DNA from: Streptomyces sp. BA2
GTDB taxonomy: Bacteria; Actinomycetota; Actinomycetes; Streptomycetales; Streptomycetaceae
Length of the DNA: 64,000 nt
Assembly (NCBI RefSeq): GCF_009769735.1
Contig: NZ_WSRO01000001.1
Span: forward strand, 248,001 to 312,000
Reading direction: 5' to 3'
Position numbers and translations under genes: made by a program. How positions within the stretch are numbered: position 1 is the first letter of the stretch; each line of letters starts with the position of its first letter. Of the stretch, positions 50,040 through 59,519 are shown in pieces. The notes beneath the pieces are model-generated. The model was not told the origin of the DNA and ran no database searches. It saw nothing but the letters and a program-made list of their open reading frames with translations.

Positions 50040-52271
50040 ATGCCAGAGTTCGACAGCCTCGCAGTGAGCCGTACAAGCCGCGCCAGGCCACCGGCACACG
50101 CAGGGGCAGTCCCTCACCCCACGGTGCACCCCGGCCTGGAGGCCGCGCGCTCCGCGGACGTCCCACCCAGAATCGACCGACAACTCCTGGAGTGGTCCAC
50201 CGGACGCCCGGGGCACACCAGCCGGCGCGAAATGGCTCTCCATCAAGCAGCGAGCCCCCCGGATGCTGACCGGATGCCCACACTCTGCCGCACCCTGGAG
50301 CAGGTATCCGAGGGCGTGGGGAACGCCCTCGGGCTCGTCGCCGACCACGCGCACCAGACGGAGGAGGTAGTGCATGAGGCCTTGGGACGTGCCCTGACTG
50401 CCCTTGCCTACCAGGGGCCGGCAGCCTGCGCCCAGCAACTAGGAGCCCGGACAGCCCAGGCCGCGGCGGAAACTTCCGCGTGGCTCACGGCCCTGCCCGA
50501 CCGCCGAATCGCGGAGCTGCTGCCGCTCCCCCCTGTTGTCTGTGCCCTGCTGCCCCCTCACACGCTGGCCACGCTGCTCCAGGCGGTGCCCGGTGCAACG
50601 GCCCAGGCCGCGGCAGCCCTGCGGGACGGTGCCGCGTCGGCGGAGGAGGCGGTGCATGAGGCCTTGGGGCGTGCCCTGACCGCCCTCGCCTACCAGGGGC
50701 CGGCAGCCTGCGCCCAGCAAGTAGGCAACTCCCTGGAGGAGGTGTCGCGTTGGGCGGGTGGATCACTGGCCAGGCTTCCCGCCTCCGCCCAGCAGGCTCT
50801 CTTCGACGCCGTTCCGCTGCCGCGGTGGTGTACCCGTGTAGTGCTGCGGTGGGCGGCCTCGTATGCGGCCGCGTCCTTCTACCGCACGGCCTGCCAAGCC
50901 GGGCAGACAGCGACTGCCATCACCGGTGAGCTCAGTGCTGAAGCCGTGAGGATCATGGGTGTGGTGGAGCGGGAGCTGCGCCGTTTCGCGATCCCGGTCG
51001 CTGGCGGTGCGGCTCCGGATGCTCTTGCCGGAACCGCGGGGGGCCTGCAGCTGACTGGGGAGCAGCGTCGGCAGGCCGAGTTGAGGGCCTTCAGGGCCAC
51101 GCTGCTGGGGATGGGCCTGGACGAAGTCCAGGATCTCATCAGCGAGTTGGCATCGAGCTCGGATCCGCTCGACATACCCCGGCTCGCCACCGCCCGGCAG
51201 TTTCTGACCCTCCAGTGGGCTGCCGCGGCGGGAGGCTCCGAACCGTATCTGGACAGTCTCGAACCTGAACGCGCGAGACTGCTCGAGCAGTTTGGCCGGC
51301 TGCGCCAGAAGCAGCTCAAGACCACCCCCTCGCGGGTGCTTCCTCTGGCCGTGCTGCCCGCTCGGTACCGGGACAAGCACCTCCGAGAGAAGGACGAGTT
51401 CGGCGCAGCTCGCGCACGGCTGGAGGAGATCGAGGCCACCCGGGCGACCGTCCTGCACAGCGAGGAAGAGATCACCGGGCTGCGGGCTGTCATCGCGCAT
51501 GTTCAGGGGCCCAACGCGAACAACTTGGAGAACCTCAAGCCGTACGAACTCGCGGCGTGTGAACGTCAATTGCAGGAGGCAGTCGCTGCTGCCGAGGGCT
51601 ACGCGGACACCGCGTGCCTGCGCTCCTTGCTTGACCGTGTGCGCAGAGAACCGGACGCACGCTCAATGTTGAACGTGGTCCGCGCACGGGGCGTTGTCGC
51701 GCTGTATGCGAGCAGGGAGGAGATGGGCCGGCTGGTTGCGATCTACGAGACCGAGCGGGCGAAGTACACGCCGAACTGGCTGGAGCGAGCCGGCCTGTGC
51801 GCCCACGATCCCGATCGCGCGGCGCTGCTCGACCGGCTGACGGAACAGCTCAAGGAGGCACAGGCGATGGCCGTGGAGTATGCGGCTCTGCTGTCCCTTT
51901 ACCAGTCACCTGAGTACACGCAGCGGACCGCCCGGGCGGAAGCCCGTCTGAAAACCTTCCGCGACCATGATTTCCACCAGCTCCTCAGCAAGGAGTACGA
52001 GGAGGCCGCTGACCGTGTTGTCGCGGCCGCCGGCAACAGTTCGGTGCTGCTGGAGTGCGCGGGCACGCTCCTGGAGTGGGCGCGTGGAGCCCGTCCAGAT
52101 GGCCTCCGCCGCGCGCATACGGCCATCCTGGAAGGTATGGCCGAGCAGCTTCCCCACCTGGTGGCTGCTGCGGGACCTTTCTACGCCGAGCGGGTGGACT
52201 TCGCGTTCCTTTTGCAGGCGGTAGAAAAGGAGTTGGCCCGTCGACGCACGGATCCAGCCGCACCTTCGTAA
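50040..52271 (+). CDS. 743-aa helical protein with duplicated 28-residue segment
   Basis: The ATG at 50040 starts 14 nt after the regulator stop, so it is probably in the kinase operon. An Ala/Leu-rich helical N-terminal half contains an almost exact 28-residue duplication (108-135 and 202-229; VHEALGRALTALAYQGPAAC in both). The C-terminal half (about 370-735) is highly charged and helical with coiled-coil stretches (KQLKTTPSRVLPLAVLPARYRDKHL…, LEEIEATRATVLHSEEEI). No membrane segment, signal peptide or catalytic motif is seen. The scale and layout suggest a cytoplasmic scaffold or cytoskeleton-like protein regulated by the kinase. I recognise no family. Confidence 0.78.
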   Translation: MPEFDSLAVSRTSRARPPAHAGAVPHPTVHPGLEAARSADVPPRIDRQLLEWSTGRPGHTSRREMALHQAASPPDADRMPTLCRTLEQVSEGVGNALGLVADHAHQTEEVVHEALGRALTALAYQGPAACAQQLGARTAQAAAETSAWLTALPDRRIAELLPLPPVVCALLPPHTLATLLQAVPGATAQAAAALRDGAASAEEAVHEALGRALTALAYQGPAACAQQVGNSLEEVSRWAGGSLARLPASAQQALFDAVPLPRWCTRVVLRWAASYAAASFYRTACQAGQTATAITGELSAEAVRIMGVVERELRRFAIPVAGGAAPDALAGTAGGLQLTGEQRRQAELRAFRATLLGMGLDEVQDLISELASSSDPLDIPRLATARQFLTLQWAAAAGGSEPYLDSLEPERARLLEQFGRLRQKQLKTTPSRVLPLAVLPARYRDKHLREKDEFGAARARLEEIEATRATVLHSEEEITGLRAVIAHVQGPNANNLENLKPYELAACERQLQEAVAAAEGYADTACLRSLLDRVRREPDARSMLNVVRARGVVALYASREEMGRLVAIYETERAKYTPNWLERAGLCAHDPDRAALLDRLTEQLKEAQAMAVEYAALLSLYQSPEYTQRTARAEARLKTFRDHDFHQLLSKEYEEAADRVVAAAGNSSVLLECAGTLLEWARGARPDGLRRAHTAILEGMAEQLPHLVAAAGPFYAERVDFAFLLQAVEKELARRRTDPAAPS
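50361..50726 (+). repeat. Intragenic direct repeat, two 84-bp copies
   Basis: Copies at 50361-50444 and 50643-50726 differ at about 7 of 84 positions, most of them silent. The encoded 28 residues are nearly identical. A recent in-frame duplication or gene conversion explains it. Confidence 0.85.
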
Positions 52272-52433
52272 CCTGCGGAGCTGGAGATTTTCGTGGGCCC
52301 CAGACACGCCGGTGATCAAATGGACTAAGGTCAAGGAATGTCCTTCGTCTACTGACAAGGCGCTTGGATAATAAGCAGCATGTGCTACTCCGCTTACCAG
52401 ACCGCTGGGCGTGGGAGAACCTGCACCACGACC

Positions 52434-52619
52434 ATGCCTACTCTTTATGGTGAGGCGATCCCCAACCTGCGGCCAGACTCGTGTTCGGCATGCGGCCGCG
52501 AGCTTTCCAGGCTCTCGGGGTGGGCAATCCGGGGCCCGGACGGCTGGACCACGTATTGCGCTGGATTCCTCTTATGCGCCGACACCGCACGCCAGGTGAA
52601 GCATTGTTCAGGAATTTGA
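52434..52619 (+). CDS. Possible small Cys-containing protein
   Basis: 61 aa from the ATG at 52434; no good ribosome site is seen. The product (MPTLYGEAIPNLRPDSCSACGRELSRLSGWAIRG…) has a CSACGR knuckle and further Cys later (TYCAG, LLCADT, HCSG), which would suit a small zinc-binding protein. Codon usage is only moderately Streptomyces-like and a TTA codon is present. It may instead be a chance frame. Confidence 0.38.
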   Translation: MPTLYGEAIPNLRPDSCSACGRELSRLSGWAIRGPDGWTTYCAGFLLCADTARQVKHCSGI

Positions 52620-52700
52620 TGCTCCAGACTCTCCCGCCCCGTCAGGCGGTCCCTGAACGCAGCCCACGGAATCGCGCCTCCTTCAGGAGCACGGAGAGGC

Positions 52701-53420
52701 TCAAGCAAGGCTCTCCGAGCGAAAGGAAAAGAGCCGCGTCCAGGTCTCCATGGTGGGATAGCCATCGGCGGCCGCGCCACGCCACCCTAGTGCGAGCTGA
52801 TAGCGGGTACAGGCGTAACGAAGGCCGTCGTCCCAGGTGCGGGCCACATCGAGAGCGGGATCGTCGTCAAGGAGAGCGCGTTGGTCATCGGCGCCGCCGT
52901 GGGTGATGAGCCGCAGACGCAGCATGAGCACCCAGACGTTGGCCTGTCCCGGTCCAAAGTGTTCGGCCCCGGGGAAATCAGGAACAGGAAAGGGATCGAC
53001 ACTCTCGCCGCTGCTCGGGTGATGGTGAGTGATCAAGTGGCTTTGATTATGCACCACATCGCACCCGTAATCATTGACGAGGAGACGCCAGGTTTCAGCG
53101 TCGGGAGTGCCCGTCGCACGATGCGCTTCCCAGCCCTGCGCGCGCTGAAAAGCCATGCAGGCCTGGCGATCCTCAACAGTCCATTCACTGGTGACAGGCA
53201 TCGTATAGAAATCACCGGCGCCGCGATCGATCAGCATGGCGCGCAGGGTGCCGACATAAGGGTTCTCGGCCCCGAGGTGAAAGAATCGGATTCCGGGGAA
53301 CTCCGTGAGGTCATACTGCGGGGCGATGCCGGGCAGGAGGGCGGCGCGTTCGGGAGATGCGTCCGTGATGCGCGAAGCACGTCGGCGGAGCCAAAGGTGG
53401 CCGGTGAGTCGATACAGCAT
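52701..53420 (-). CDS. Peptidoglycan-binding-like protein with two repeats
   Basis: 239 aa; ATG at 53420, ribosome site weak. Two copies of a Streptomyces-type module are visible. Copy 1 (about 43-115): PGIRFFHLGAENPYVGTLRAMLIDRG… WTVEDRQACMAFQRAQGWEA… DAETWRLL. Copy 2 (about 148-232): GAEHFGPGQANVWVLMLRLRLITHGG… WDDGLRYACTRYQLALGWRG… YPTMETWTRLF. The F-x-x-G…D-x-x-A-C-x-x-(F/Y)-Q-x-x-x-GW…TW pattern is that of PG_binding_1-related proteins common in the genus. There is no signal peptide, so it is cytoplasmic or exported non-classically. It is transcribed after the sigma-like gene (57-nt gap). Confidence 0.8.
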   Translation of the reverse strand: MLYRLTGHLWLRRRASRITDASPERAALLPGIAPQYDLTEFPGIRFFHLGAENPYVGTLRAMLIDRGAGDFYTMPVTSEWTVEDRQACMAFQRAQGWEAHRATGTPDAETWRLLVNDYGCDVVHNQSHLITHHHPSSGESVDPFPVPDFPGAEHFGPGQANVWVLMLRLRLITHGGADDQRALLDDDPALDVARTWDDGLRYACTRYQLALGWRGAAADGYPTMETWTRLFSFRSESLA

Positions 53421-53477
53421 GGGTTCGATTCCTTAGCAGGTAGGGAAAGCGTGCTGAAGTCAGACGGCAGGGCGGGC

Positions 53478-54134
53478 TCAGTTGTGGGGATCGAACGAAG
53501 TGCTCTTTCGGTGACGGCGCAGGAGCATCTCGACGCTCTTCGTGGTGGTGTTGAGGCGGGTGGCAACTTCGCGGTGGGAGTAGCCGACCGCGACGTGAGC
53601 CAGTGCAGTGCGTGTACGGACGGGGGCTTTGGCCAGGACACTCAAGGCATCCAGATGCAAGGCGGCGGCCTGGTCGGGCCCGGGGTGCGGGTCCGGGAGG
53701 TCGGGAGTGCGGATGGCCGGGGCGAGGCAGGCGCCGGCGCGGTGTTCGCGGAGCCAGCGACGGTATTCGTTGGGGAAACGCATCAGGCACTGGCCGATGA
53801 AGTAGGTACGCAGGGAGGCGCCGCGCCCGGGATCCCAGGCGCTTCCGTGTTCGAGCTGCGCACGGAAGGCGCGGATGGCGACGGCCACGGTCAGACCAGC
53901 GAGTTCAGCGGCAGCGTCAGGGTCATCCCGCAGATCCGTGGCGGGCGCAAGCCGGATATGCAGGAGGCCGTCTATGCGGGCGAAGACGGTCCCATCGCCG
54001 ATCCATGCGCGCAGGACCGAGTAGCCGTAACGAGCCAGGGTGTCATTGAGCCGGTCCCACTCCTGCGGGGTGGCGGGCAGGGCATCCGCCGTGCCGAGAG
54101 GGCACGGGGGCGTCGGAGCTAAGACGTGCGACAC
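53478..54134 (-). CDS. Sigma-70-family-like protein (ECF-related)
   Basis: 218 aa; the GTG at 54134 has AAGGAG 7 bases upstream. Region-2-like sequence: TVAVAIRAFRAQLEHGSAWDPGRGASLRTYFIGQCLMRFPNEYRRWLREH, with the (G/S)LRTYFIGxCLxRFxNxxR motif of Streptomyces sigma-like proteins. A region-4-like HTH ends the protein: PVRTRTALAHVAVGYSHREVATRLNTTTKSVEMLLRRHRK. It likely directs RNA polymerase to a small regulon or acts as an anti-sigma-like decoy. The divergent XRE gene across 464 bp and the downstream wall-binding protein may be part of that regulon. Confidence 0.8.
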   Translation of the reverse strand: MSHVLAPTPPCPLGTADALPATPQEWDRLNDTLARYGYSVLRAWIGDGTVFARIDGLLHIRLAPATDLRDDPDAAAELAGLTVAVAIRAFRAQLEHGSAWDPGRGASLRTYFIGQCLMRFPNEYRRWLREHRAGACLAPAIRTPDLPDPHPGPDQAAALHLDALSVLAKAPVRTRTALAHVAVGYSHREVATRLNTTTKSVEMLLRRHRKSTSFDPHN

Positions 54135-54598
54135 GGGGAGACTCCTTCACACTGCGGTCGAAACGGAGGCAGGGTGTACTGACGAAGTGGTGAGCGGCAG
54201 GGGCACGCGCTGTTGTCGGGACGGGCCCTGTCGCTCGACAGGCGCCCGGGAGTCCTGGTTGGGCGTGCATCGGCCCCTCCCAGGAAAGAGGTGGTGCGTG
54301 TGGCAGGCATTGACGATTCCTTCCTTGCCGCTCAGCGGCTCGGCCCGCGGTCAGGCGCCCCGGAGGTGCGCCATCCGCACAGATCAGGCAGGGCGCAGTC
54401 ACTAGACCGCCGGGGCGCTGACCAGCCACGTCACACAGGTGGGCCGACACACCAACACCTGATGTAAAGTGACACACGTAACATAATCCAACGTTCGGAT
54501 GGATGGCAACCGGACCCATCTGCGGACCCTGCGACCCGTCGCGATGGATCAGCGCTGCAGAATCCCGTCACCTGCGATTTGTGGGAGATTTACACCTG
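54135..54598. promoter_or_regulatory. Divergent promoter region with repeated ACACCTGATG
   Basis: 464 bp between the sigma-like and XRE genes. A 10-bp direct repeat ACACCTGATG occurs at 54455-54464 and again at 54592-54601, the second including the XRE start codon; CAGGTG at 54436-54441 is inverted to the first. CATAAT at 54482-54487 is a candidate -10. These could be operator sites for the XRE protein; this is inference. Confidence 0.4.
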
Positions 54599-55177
54599 AT
54601 GACGAATGACCTCCGCGAACTTGTCACCATGCGCCTGGCCGAACTCGGCAGCCCGGAACGCCCCTTGAGCTATCGCGCCGCTGCCGCACGCAGCTCCGGG
54701 AGAGTCAGCCATGGCACGATCGGCCGGATCGCCCGCGGCGATCACGCCGGGCTGCTCACCGGCGAAACCATCGACGGCCTGGCCCTGGCACTCGGCGTCC
54801 ACCCCACTGTGGTCGAGCAAGCAGCAGGCATGTACCGCGAACGCCCGCTGGAGCCCTTCCACATGCCGGCCCGAGCCGACCGGCTCACCCGCCGCGAACG
54901 CGGCGTGATCCTGGCCATGGTCGATGCCCTGCTTGCCGCCGCGGAACAGGGACACTCCATGGAGCCCGCCGCGGCAACTGGACTGCCTCCGCAGAAGTAC
55001 GCGACCCCCGACATCTACGCGGCTGCCGGCTCCTCGGCCCAGGACGCGTACGACCTGGTCGCCTATTCGGCGGACGGCAGCGGCAGCCTCTCCAAGGCAG
55101 ACATGGAAACCATTCGGCGCCACGAGGAAGAGGAAGAGAAACGACGTCGTCAGGACGAGGACGTGGACGAGGACTGA
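54599..55177 (+). CDS. XRE-family transcriptional regulator
   Basis: 192 aa; the ATG at 54599 (GGGAG upstream) is preferred to the longer frame. The helix-turn-helix lies at about 4-72: RELVTMRLAELGSPERPLSYRAAAARSSGRVSHGTIGRIARGDHAGLLTGETIDGLALALGVHPTVVEQAAG. The middle is helical (RLTRRERGVILAMVDALLAAAEQG) and the C-terminus is a Glu/Arg/Asp-rich acidic coiled tail. Such genes often pair with small effector proteins in Streptomyces. It is probably autoregulated through the repeats upstream. Confidence 0.85.
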   Translation: MTNDLRELVTMRLAELGSPERPLSYRAAAARSSGRVSHGTIGRIARGDHAGLLTGETIDGLALALGVHPTVVEQAAGMYRERPLEPFHMPARADRLTRRERGVILAMVDALLAAAEQGHSMEPAAATGLPPQKYATPDIYAAAGSSAQDAYDLVAYSADGSGSLSKADMETIRRHEEEEEKRRRQDEDVDED

Positions 55178-55721
55178 GAGCCTGCCCACTGCCGACGCGG
55201 CGAAGAACGCAGCCCGCCGGGGTCCCGCTGATGCACAGGCGGCGCCTTAGAGGGGTGGCAGCTAGTGAGTAGGGCCCCGGTCATGCGCTGGCCCTTGCGT
55301 GCGGCTGGATGGCGGCCGAGCCCCTGGGGCATGCCTTCCGGCCCAGCAGAGAGGGGGCTGCGGCGGCATGGCCCCCGGCCCCGGGGGGTCACCGGGTGAT
55401 CGTGAGGAGCTTTGCCCTCCCCTTTCCACTGACCGGCCCGGCAGACCGACAGGCCTTGGAGCAACGGTGGAGACCCAGCGGCGGGGTCATGTGTCGCGTG
55501 ATGGCCCCCTCCTTCGAGGGCCAGGGTCCGCTTCCACTCCCACGGCGCCGACCCTAGGTCGGGCGACACCGCGGCTGCCTCCAGAACCAGAACCGTGAAC
55601 TGTTCGCCGTACGTCTTTGTACAGCGTTGCCGCGTACGCCAACTTGCCCGCCTTGAAGCTGCGCGGAGCCCCACTCCGGCTTACCGTCGCCATGAGGGGG
55701 CATTTCGAAAGGTGACATGTT
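55178..55721. other. Gene-free stretch
   Basis: No supported gene; frames on both strands are Pro/Gly/Arg-rich shadows. It is the upstream region of the YegP-like gene. Confidence 0.4.
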
Positions 55722-55913
55722 ATGGCAGGCAAGTTCGAAATATACAAAGACAAGGCAGACAAGTACCGCTTTCGACTCAAGGCGGGCAACGGCGAAATCA
55801 TCGCGGTCGGTGAGGCCTACGAGAGCAAAGCGTCGTGCATGAACGGGATCGAGTCCGTCAGGAGGCATGCTCCCGACGCGCACGTGGTCGATGGGGAGCG
55901 TGCGGCACCCTAG
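55722..55913 (+). CDS. YegP-like DUF1508 protein
   Basis: 63 aa; ATG at 55722 with GAAAGGTG upstream. The whole protein is a single DUF1508 unit: GKFEIYKDKADKYRFRLKAGNGEIIAVGEAYESKASCMNGIESVRRHAPDAHV. The FEIYKD…FRLKA.NGEIIA…Y.SK..C..GI.SVR signature is complete. Function is unknown; members are often stress-associated. It is followed by a hairpin terminator. Confidence 0.93.
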   Translation: MAGKFEIYKDKADKYRFRLKAGNGEIIAVGEAYESKASCMNGIESVRRHAPDAHVVDGERAAP

Positions 55914-55930
55914 CGATCGGACAGGTTCGG

Positions 55931-55957
55931 GCCCCGCCGCGTGGCCCTCGGCGGGGC
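55931..55957. terminator. Hairpin between convergent genes
   Basis: GCCCCGCCG (55931-55939) and CGGCGGGGC (55949-55957) pair around a 9-nt loop, 18 nt after the DUF1508 stop and 25 nt before the end of the convergent methyltransferase gene. Confidence 0.75.
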
Positions 55958-55982
55958 TGCCTTCCTGCGTGCCGTCAGGTAT

Positions 55983-56753
55983 CTATCGCATGGCCACTAC
56001 TACGGCGTCGGTGAAGGAAGCCCAGAGCGATGCGGCCTCAAGGAAGCCTGCGGAGCGAAGTTCCGCCACGTGCCATGCCGGCGTTGGCAGTTCCTCATCC
56101 GAGTGATCGCCTCCCGGGGCCGAGGGATCACCGAGCATGCGAAAGCGCTCCTCGGCGAACTCCCCCAGCGTTTCGTCCTTGGCGACCATCTGCCACCACC
56201 CCGGCCAGTCAAGCACGCCGGCGGACCTCAGCTGCGCTCGACGTTTCTCGTGATGGGATTCCTGGAGGATGTTGAGCCGAGGTGTACCGGAGGACGGCAT
56301 GTGATCGGAGTTGAGAAACACGCCCCCCCGGCGGACCAAACGGGTCAGCTGTTGATAGAGCACGCGCAGCTCGTCCGTGCTGAGCCAGTGCATGGATGTG
56401 GCAGTCAGCACGGCGTCGTAGTCGTGGGCCGGAAGCTTGCTGAGCCACGCTTCGTCCCTCAGGTCAGCGGAAACGAACGCGGCCCGGCTGTCTTCCATAA
56501 AGCGCCCGCGGGCTATCGTCAGCAGGACCGGGTCCAGGTCAACTCCGGTGCACCGAGCGCCGGGGAAGCGCCGCAGCAACCGGTCAGTGAGGCTCCCAAG
56601 GCCGCAGGCCAGGTCGAGGACCCGCGGTTGCGGTCCGACCGCCTGCTCGACCTGGTCCAACAGGATCTGAAAGCGCACCTCTCGGTCCGGGACATACCAC
56701 TCCTGCTGCCGATCCCAATTCTCATGCCACGCCTGCCAGTCGGTTCCAAACAT
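55983..56753 (-). CDS. Class I SAM-dependent methyltransferase
   Basis: 256 aa; the ATG at 56753 has GGAGGG about 7 bases upstream. Motif I is VLDLACGLGSLTDRLL (about 44-59), followed by the acidic residue in TGVDLDPVLL, motif II-like VSADLRDEAWLSKLPAHDYDAVLTATSMHWL and post-motif LVRRGGVFLNSDHM. The size and the 'HWLS' region match methyltransferases of small-molecule type. Substrate unknown; the neighbours (YegP-like protein, HTH/TPR gene) give no hint. Confidence 0.88.
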   Translation of the reverse strand: MFGTDWQAWHENWDRQQEWYVPDREVRFQILLDQVEQAVGPQPRVLDLACGLGSLTDRLLRRFPGARCTGVDLDPVLLTIARGRFMEDSRAAFVSADLRDEAWLSKLPAHDYDAVLTATSMHWLSTDELRVLYQQLTRLVRRGGVFLNSDHMPSSGTPRLNILQESHHEKRRAQLRSAGVLDWPGWWQMVAKDETLGEFAEERFRMLGDPSAPGGDHSDEELPTPAWHVAELRSAGFLEAASLWASFTDAVVVAMR

Positions 56754-57687
56754 AGAGCACCCTCCAGACGTTCAGCATCGCGATCGCGGAAACTCAAGCC
56801 AGTACAAGTGAGTGATGTATCGGTGTCCGGTGCACACACTCAAAAAGCGTCCGATCTGTTGAAAAGGGAGCGCTCATGCGCCCCTCTCGCGCGCAAACCT
56901 GGTAAAGCAGAGCGCCACGGTTCTCCCACATCGGATGCGTCGCGCGCACACACACCGAGCGGACCGGGTTCGCTCATCAAAGACATAGTCGACGGGCGGT
57001 GATTTGAGGCACCCGCCGGGTGTACGGGAGGGGCCCAGATGCTCACCTGTTGCTCGTTCCTGCTCGACCGGGAAAGCCCCGACACCCGGGACGCATACGG
57101 CAGTTCACCAGGTGGCGCGGCTAGCCCACCTGCCTGCCGTTCAAGCCAGTGGACCTTCCGCCACCCCGGGCAGCACAGGGGTTTGTGGCGGTGGATGTGG
57201 TGCAAGCGCTGCAACGTTGTCCGCTTGGGAATGAGAGGGCAGGGGGAATCCTGCCTGGCCTGCACGTGTAGTTGCGTCCCCGTCGATCATGTCCGCGCTG
57301 GGTGCGGATCCAGCAGGCGCGGAGAACAGCAGGCCTCCCACCATGTGGGCCGTACTTGTGCCACAGGTCAGACACCCGCCCCGCTCTGCATTCAGGCACC
57401 GCAGGACGCCCCTGACGCACCACGTCCCCGCGGGCGCATGGGCTCACTCATGTAACAACGCCACCTGGCTCGCAACTGTTGGAATCCCCCATACCGCTCT
57501 GGGGTCAAATCCGAACCACGGGGCCAAAAGGTCCACATCTTGTTGGAGGAAGCAGGCGCTGGGTATTCAGTTCATATCCGCGGTCACGCCACAGCAGTTG
57601 GAGGTGGCGCGAGCGCTGCACGAGGGGGCAGCTGAAGTCGGGAGCTGCGCGCAACGGTCTGGTTGTCCGGAAACTGGGAGGGAAGCT
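56754..57687. other. Gene-free stretch
   Basis: About 930 bp without a convincing gene. A Cys-rich frame at 57039-57455 has no ribosome site and shadow-like composition. It holds the upstream region of the methyltransferase and of the following HTH/TPR gene. Confidence 0.4.
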
Positions 57688-59009
57688 GTGACGCGAATAC
57701 CCAACGCCCCTCTGAAGCTCCTGCTCGACGAGGCAGGCTGGAGCGGAGCTCAACTCGGCGCCGCGGTACGAACAGTTGCGGTCGAAAATGGGCAGCCGTT
57801 GCGCTGCGACCGGTCCCTGGTCTCGCGCTGGCTGGCCGGTACTCGTCCCAGGCCCTCCGCCGCAGTGTTCCTTCTGGAAGCTCTCTCCAGGAGGCTGGGC
57901 AGGCCGATCACCGCAGCTGACGCGGGCTTGAGCTGCGTGCCCTCCCCCCTGCCGGAGCTGTCTTGGGAGTCGGACCCGGTACACGAACTGTCCGTACTGA
58001 CCCAGGCCGATCTCGACCCCAGCCGCCGCCACCTGCTCAGCGTCAACCCCTACAGCATCGCCGCACTCACGGTCCCCGACCCTGGCCGGCTGATCAAGCG
58101 TAATCGGCCCACCACGGCTGTACGGCGCGCCGGGCAGGCGGAGGCCGAACAATTGCAGGTGATGGCCAACGTGTTCGCCGAAGCAACCAACCTGATGGCG
58201 GGGGCCACATGCGGACCGCGCTCGCCGCTTACCTCAACCATGACGTCGCCAGCTATCTGCATGCCACCGCCAGCGACCGGACACACCGCCGTCTCCTGTC
58301 AGACGCGGCACAGCTGACTCTCCTACTAGGCATGATGTGCGCCGGTGACGGGGCCGACGCGCTGGCCCAGCACTACCACCAAACCGCCGCCCGCTTGGCC
58401 GTCAACGCCGACGACTCCGCCATCTTCGCCATCGCCCTGCGCACCATGTCCGCCCACGCCCACGACCTCGGCCACCGCACCCCGGCCGCCGTACACCTGG
58501 CAGAACGAGCCGTCACCATCGCTCAGGGCGCTCCGCCCATTGTCCGGGCCTACACCCAGGCCCAGCTGGCGGTCGCCCAATCCCATGACAGTCGGCGGGC
58601 CGCGCTGAGCGCCCTGACCACTGCTGAACGCCTGTATGGTCAGTCCGACGTCACTCCAGGCCCCTTCACCCACTACCCGCTGGGCGCCCTGCACTATCAA
58701 CGTGCCCAGACCTTCGCCATCCTCGGCGACCGTCCCGGCGCCATCAGCGCACTCACCACCTCACTGCAGCTGCGCGCCCCCGTCGAACGGCACGCTCGCG
58801 CCCTCACCCAGGCCCATCTGGCCGAGACCCTTCTCCGCCTTGGCCACCGGGAGGCCGCCCTCCGCCAGTGGGGGGCCTTCCTCGAGACCTACCCCACCCT
58901 CCGGTCCACTCGCGCCGCCCGCCGCCTGGACAACATGCGCAGGCTCCTGCATCCCCACCGCCGCGACGCGACCGCCTGCACTCTCCTCAGCCGCGCCGCC
59001 CCCCTGTGA
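57688..59009 (+). pseudogene. NsdA-like HTH/TPR regulator broken by a frameshift
   Basis: The GTG at 57688 follows GGGAGGGAAG. The first frame encodes an HTH (LKLLLDEAGWSGAQLGAAVRT… SLVSRWLAGTRPRPSAAVFLLEALSRRLGRPIT) and runs to about 58200. The rest of the protein, TPR-like repeats (DDSAIFAIALRTMSAHAHDLG, RRAALSALTTAERLYG, GAISALTTSLQLRAPV), continues in the +2 frame from about 58197 to the TGA at 59009. Reading through after EATNL as GGGHMRTALAAYLNHDV restores continuity, so one base is missing near 58195-58205. It is otherwise well preserved and has the same architecture as the 5646-7022 gene. It is either a recent mutation, a sequencing error or a recoded gene. Confidence 0.75.
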
Positions 59010-59046
59010 TGAAAGACCTGGCGTCGTAGGCACGCCTTCTTTCATC
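59008..59046. terminator. Long hairpin after the HTH/TPR gene
   Basis: GATGAAAGA (59008-59016) pairs with TCTTTCATC (59038-59046), and within it GGCGT pairs with ACGCC. It starts inside the stop codon of the upstream gene. Its shape fits an intrinsic terminator, with the outer stem also functioning in reverse. Confidence 0.72.
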
Positions 59047-59519
59047 GCGCGGCAATCACCGAGAGAGTGACTTTTGGGCATCTTGGGTAATAAGCCCAAT
59101 CGCCTGTATTCGTACCAAAGTGGATCCTGCATGACTGAAAGATGCCCCACGGACGACTCCCCGTACCAACGCCCCACCCAAACACACCCCACGTCCATAC
59201 GTTTGGTCGAATTCTTTACGCAGGGACGGGCGGGCAGCGAGGTCCCTTCCGCCCGGGGCGCAGGGGCTCTGCCCTGTGGCCAGCCACGCCGACGCCGTCT
59301 CGCACCGCGGTCCTGCACGGTGTGCTTGGGCAGCGACGGCGCGCTGGATCCACGCCCCCGCCCCTCGCCGCCCGTCGCAAGCCGCCCCCGGCGCCGGGCC
59401 AGTGAATCTGCGGCGTTATTCGACGGCTGACGGTGTGTCATTCCGACGCTTCGGCCATTACCTGCCAAAAGGTTCTTCGTATCTGTCGTATCAGGCCACA
59501 ACAGATCAGGAGCCGCACT
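59047..59519. other. Upstream region of the polysaccharide cluster
   Basis: About 470 bp without a supported gene. It is the probable promoter region for the cluster that begins at 59520. Confidence 0.45.

Noticed and set aside
57039..57455. 138-codon Cys-rich frame as a zinc-finger protein
   Set aside because: It has no ribosome site, and Cys positions show no repeated knuckle pattern; composition is that of a shadow.
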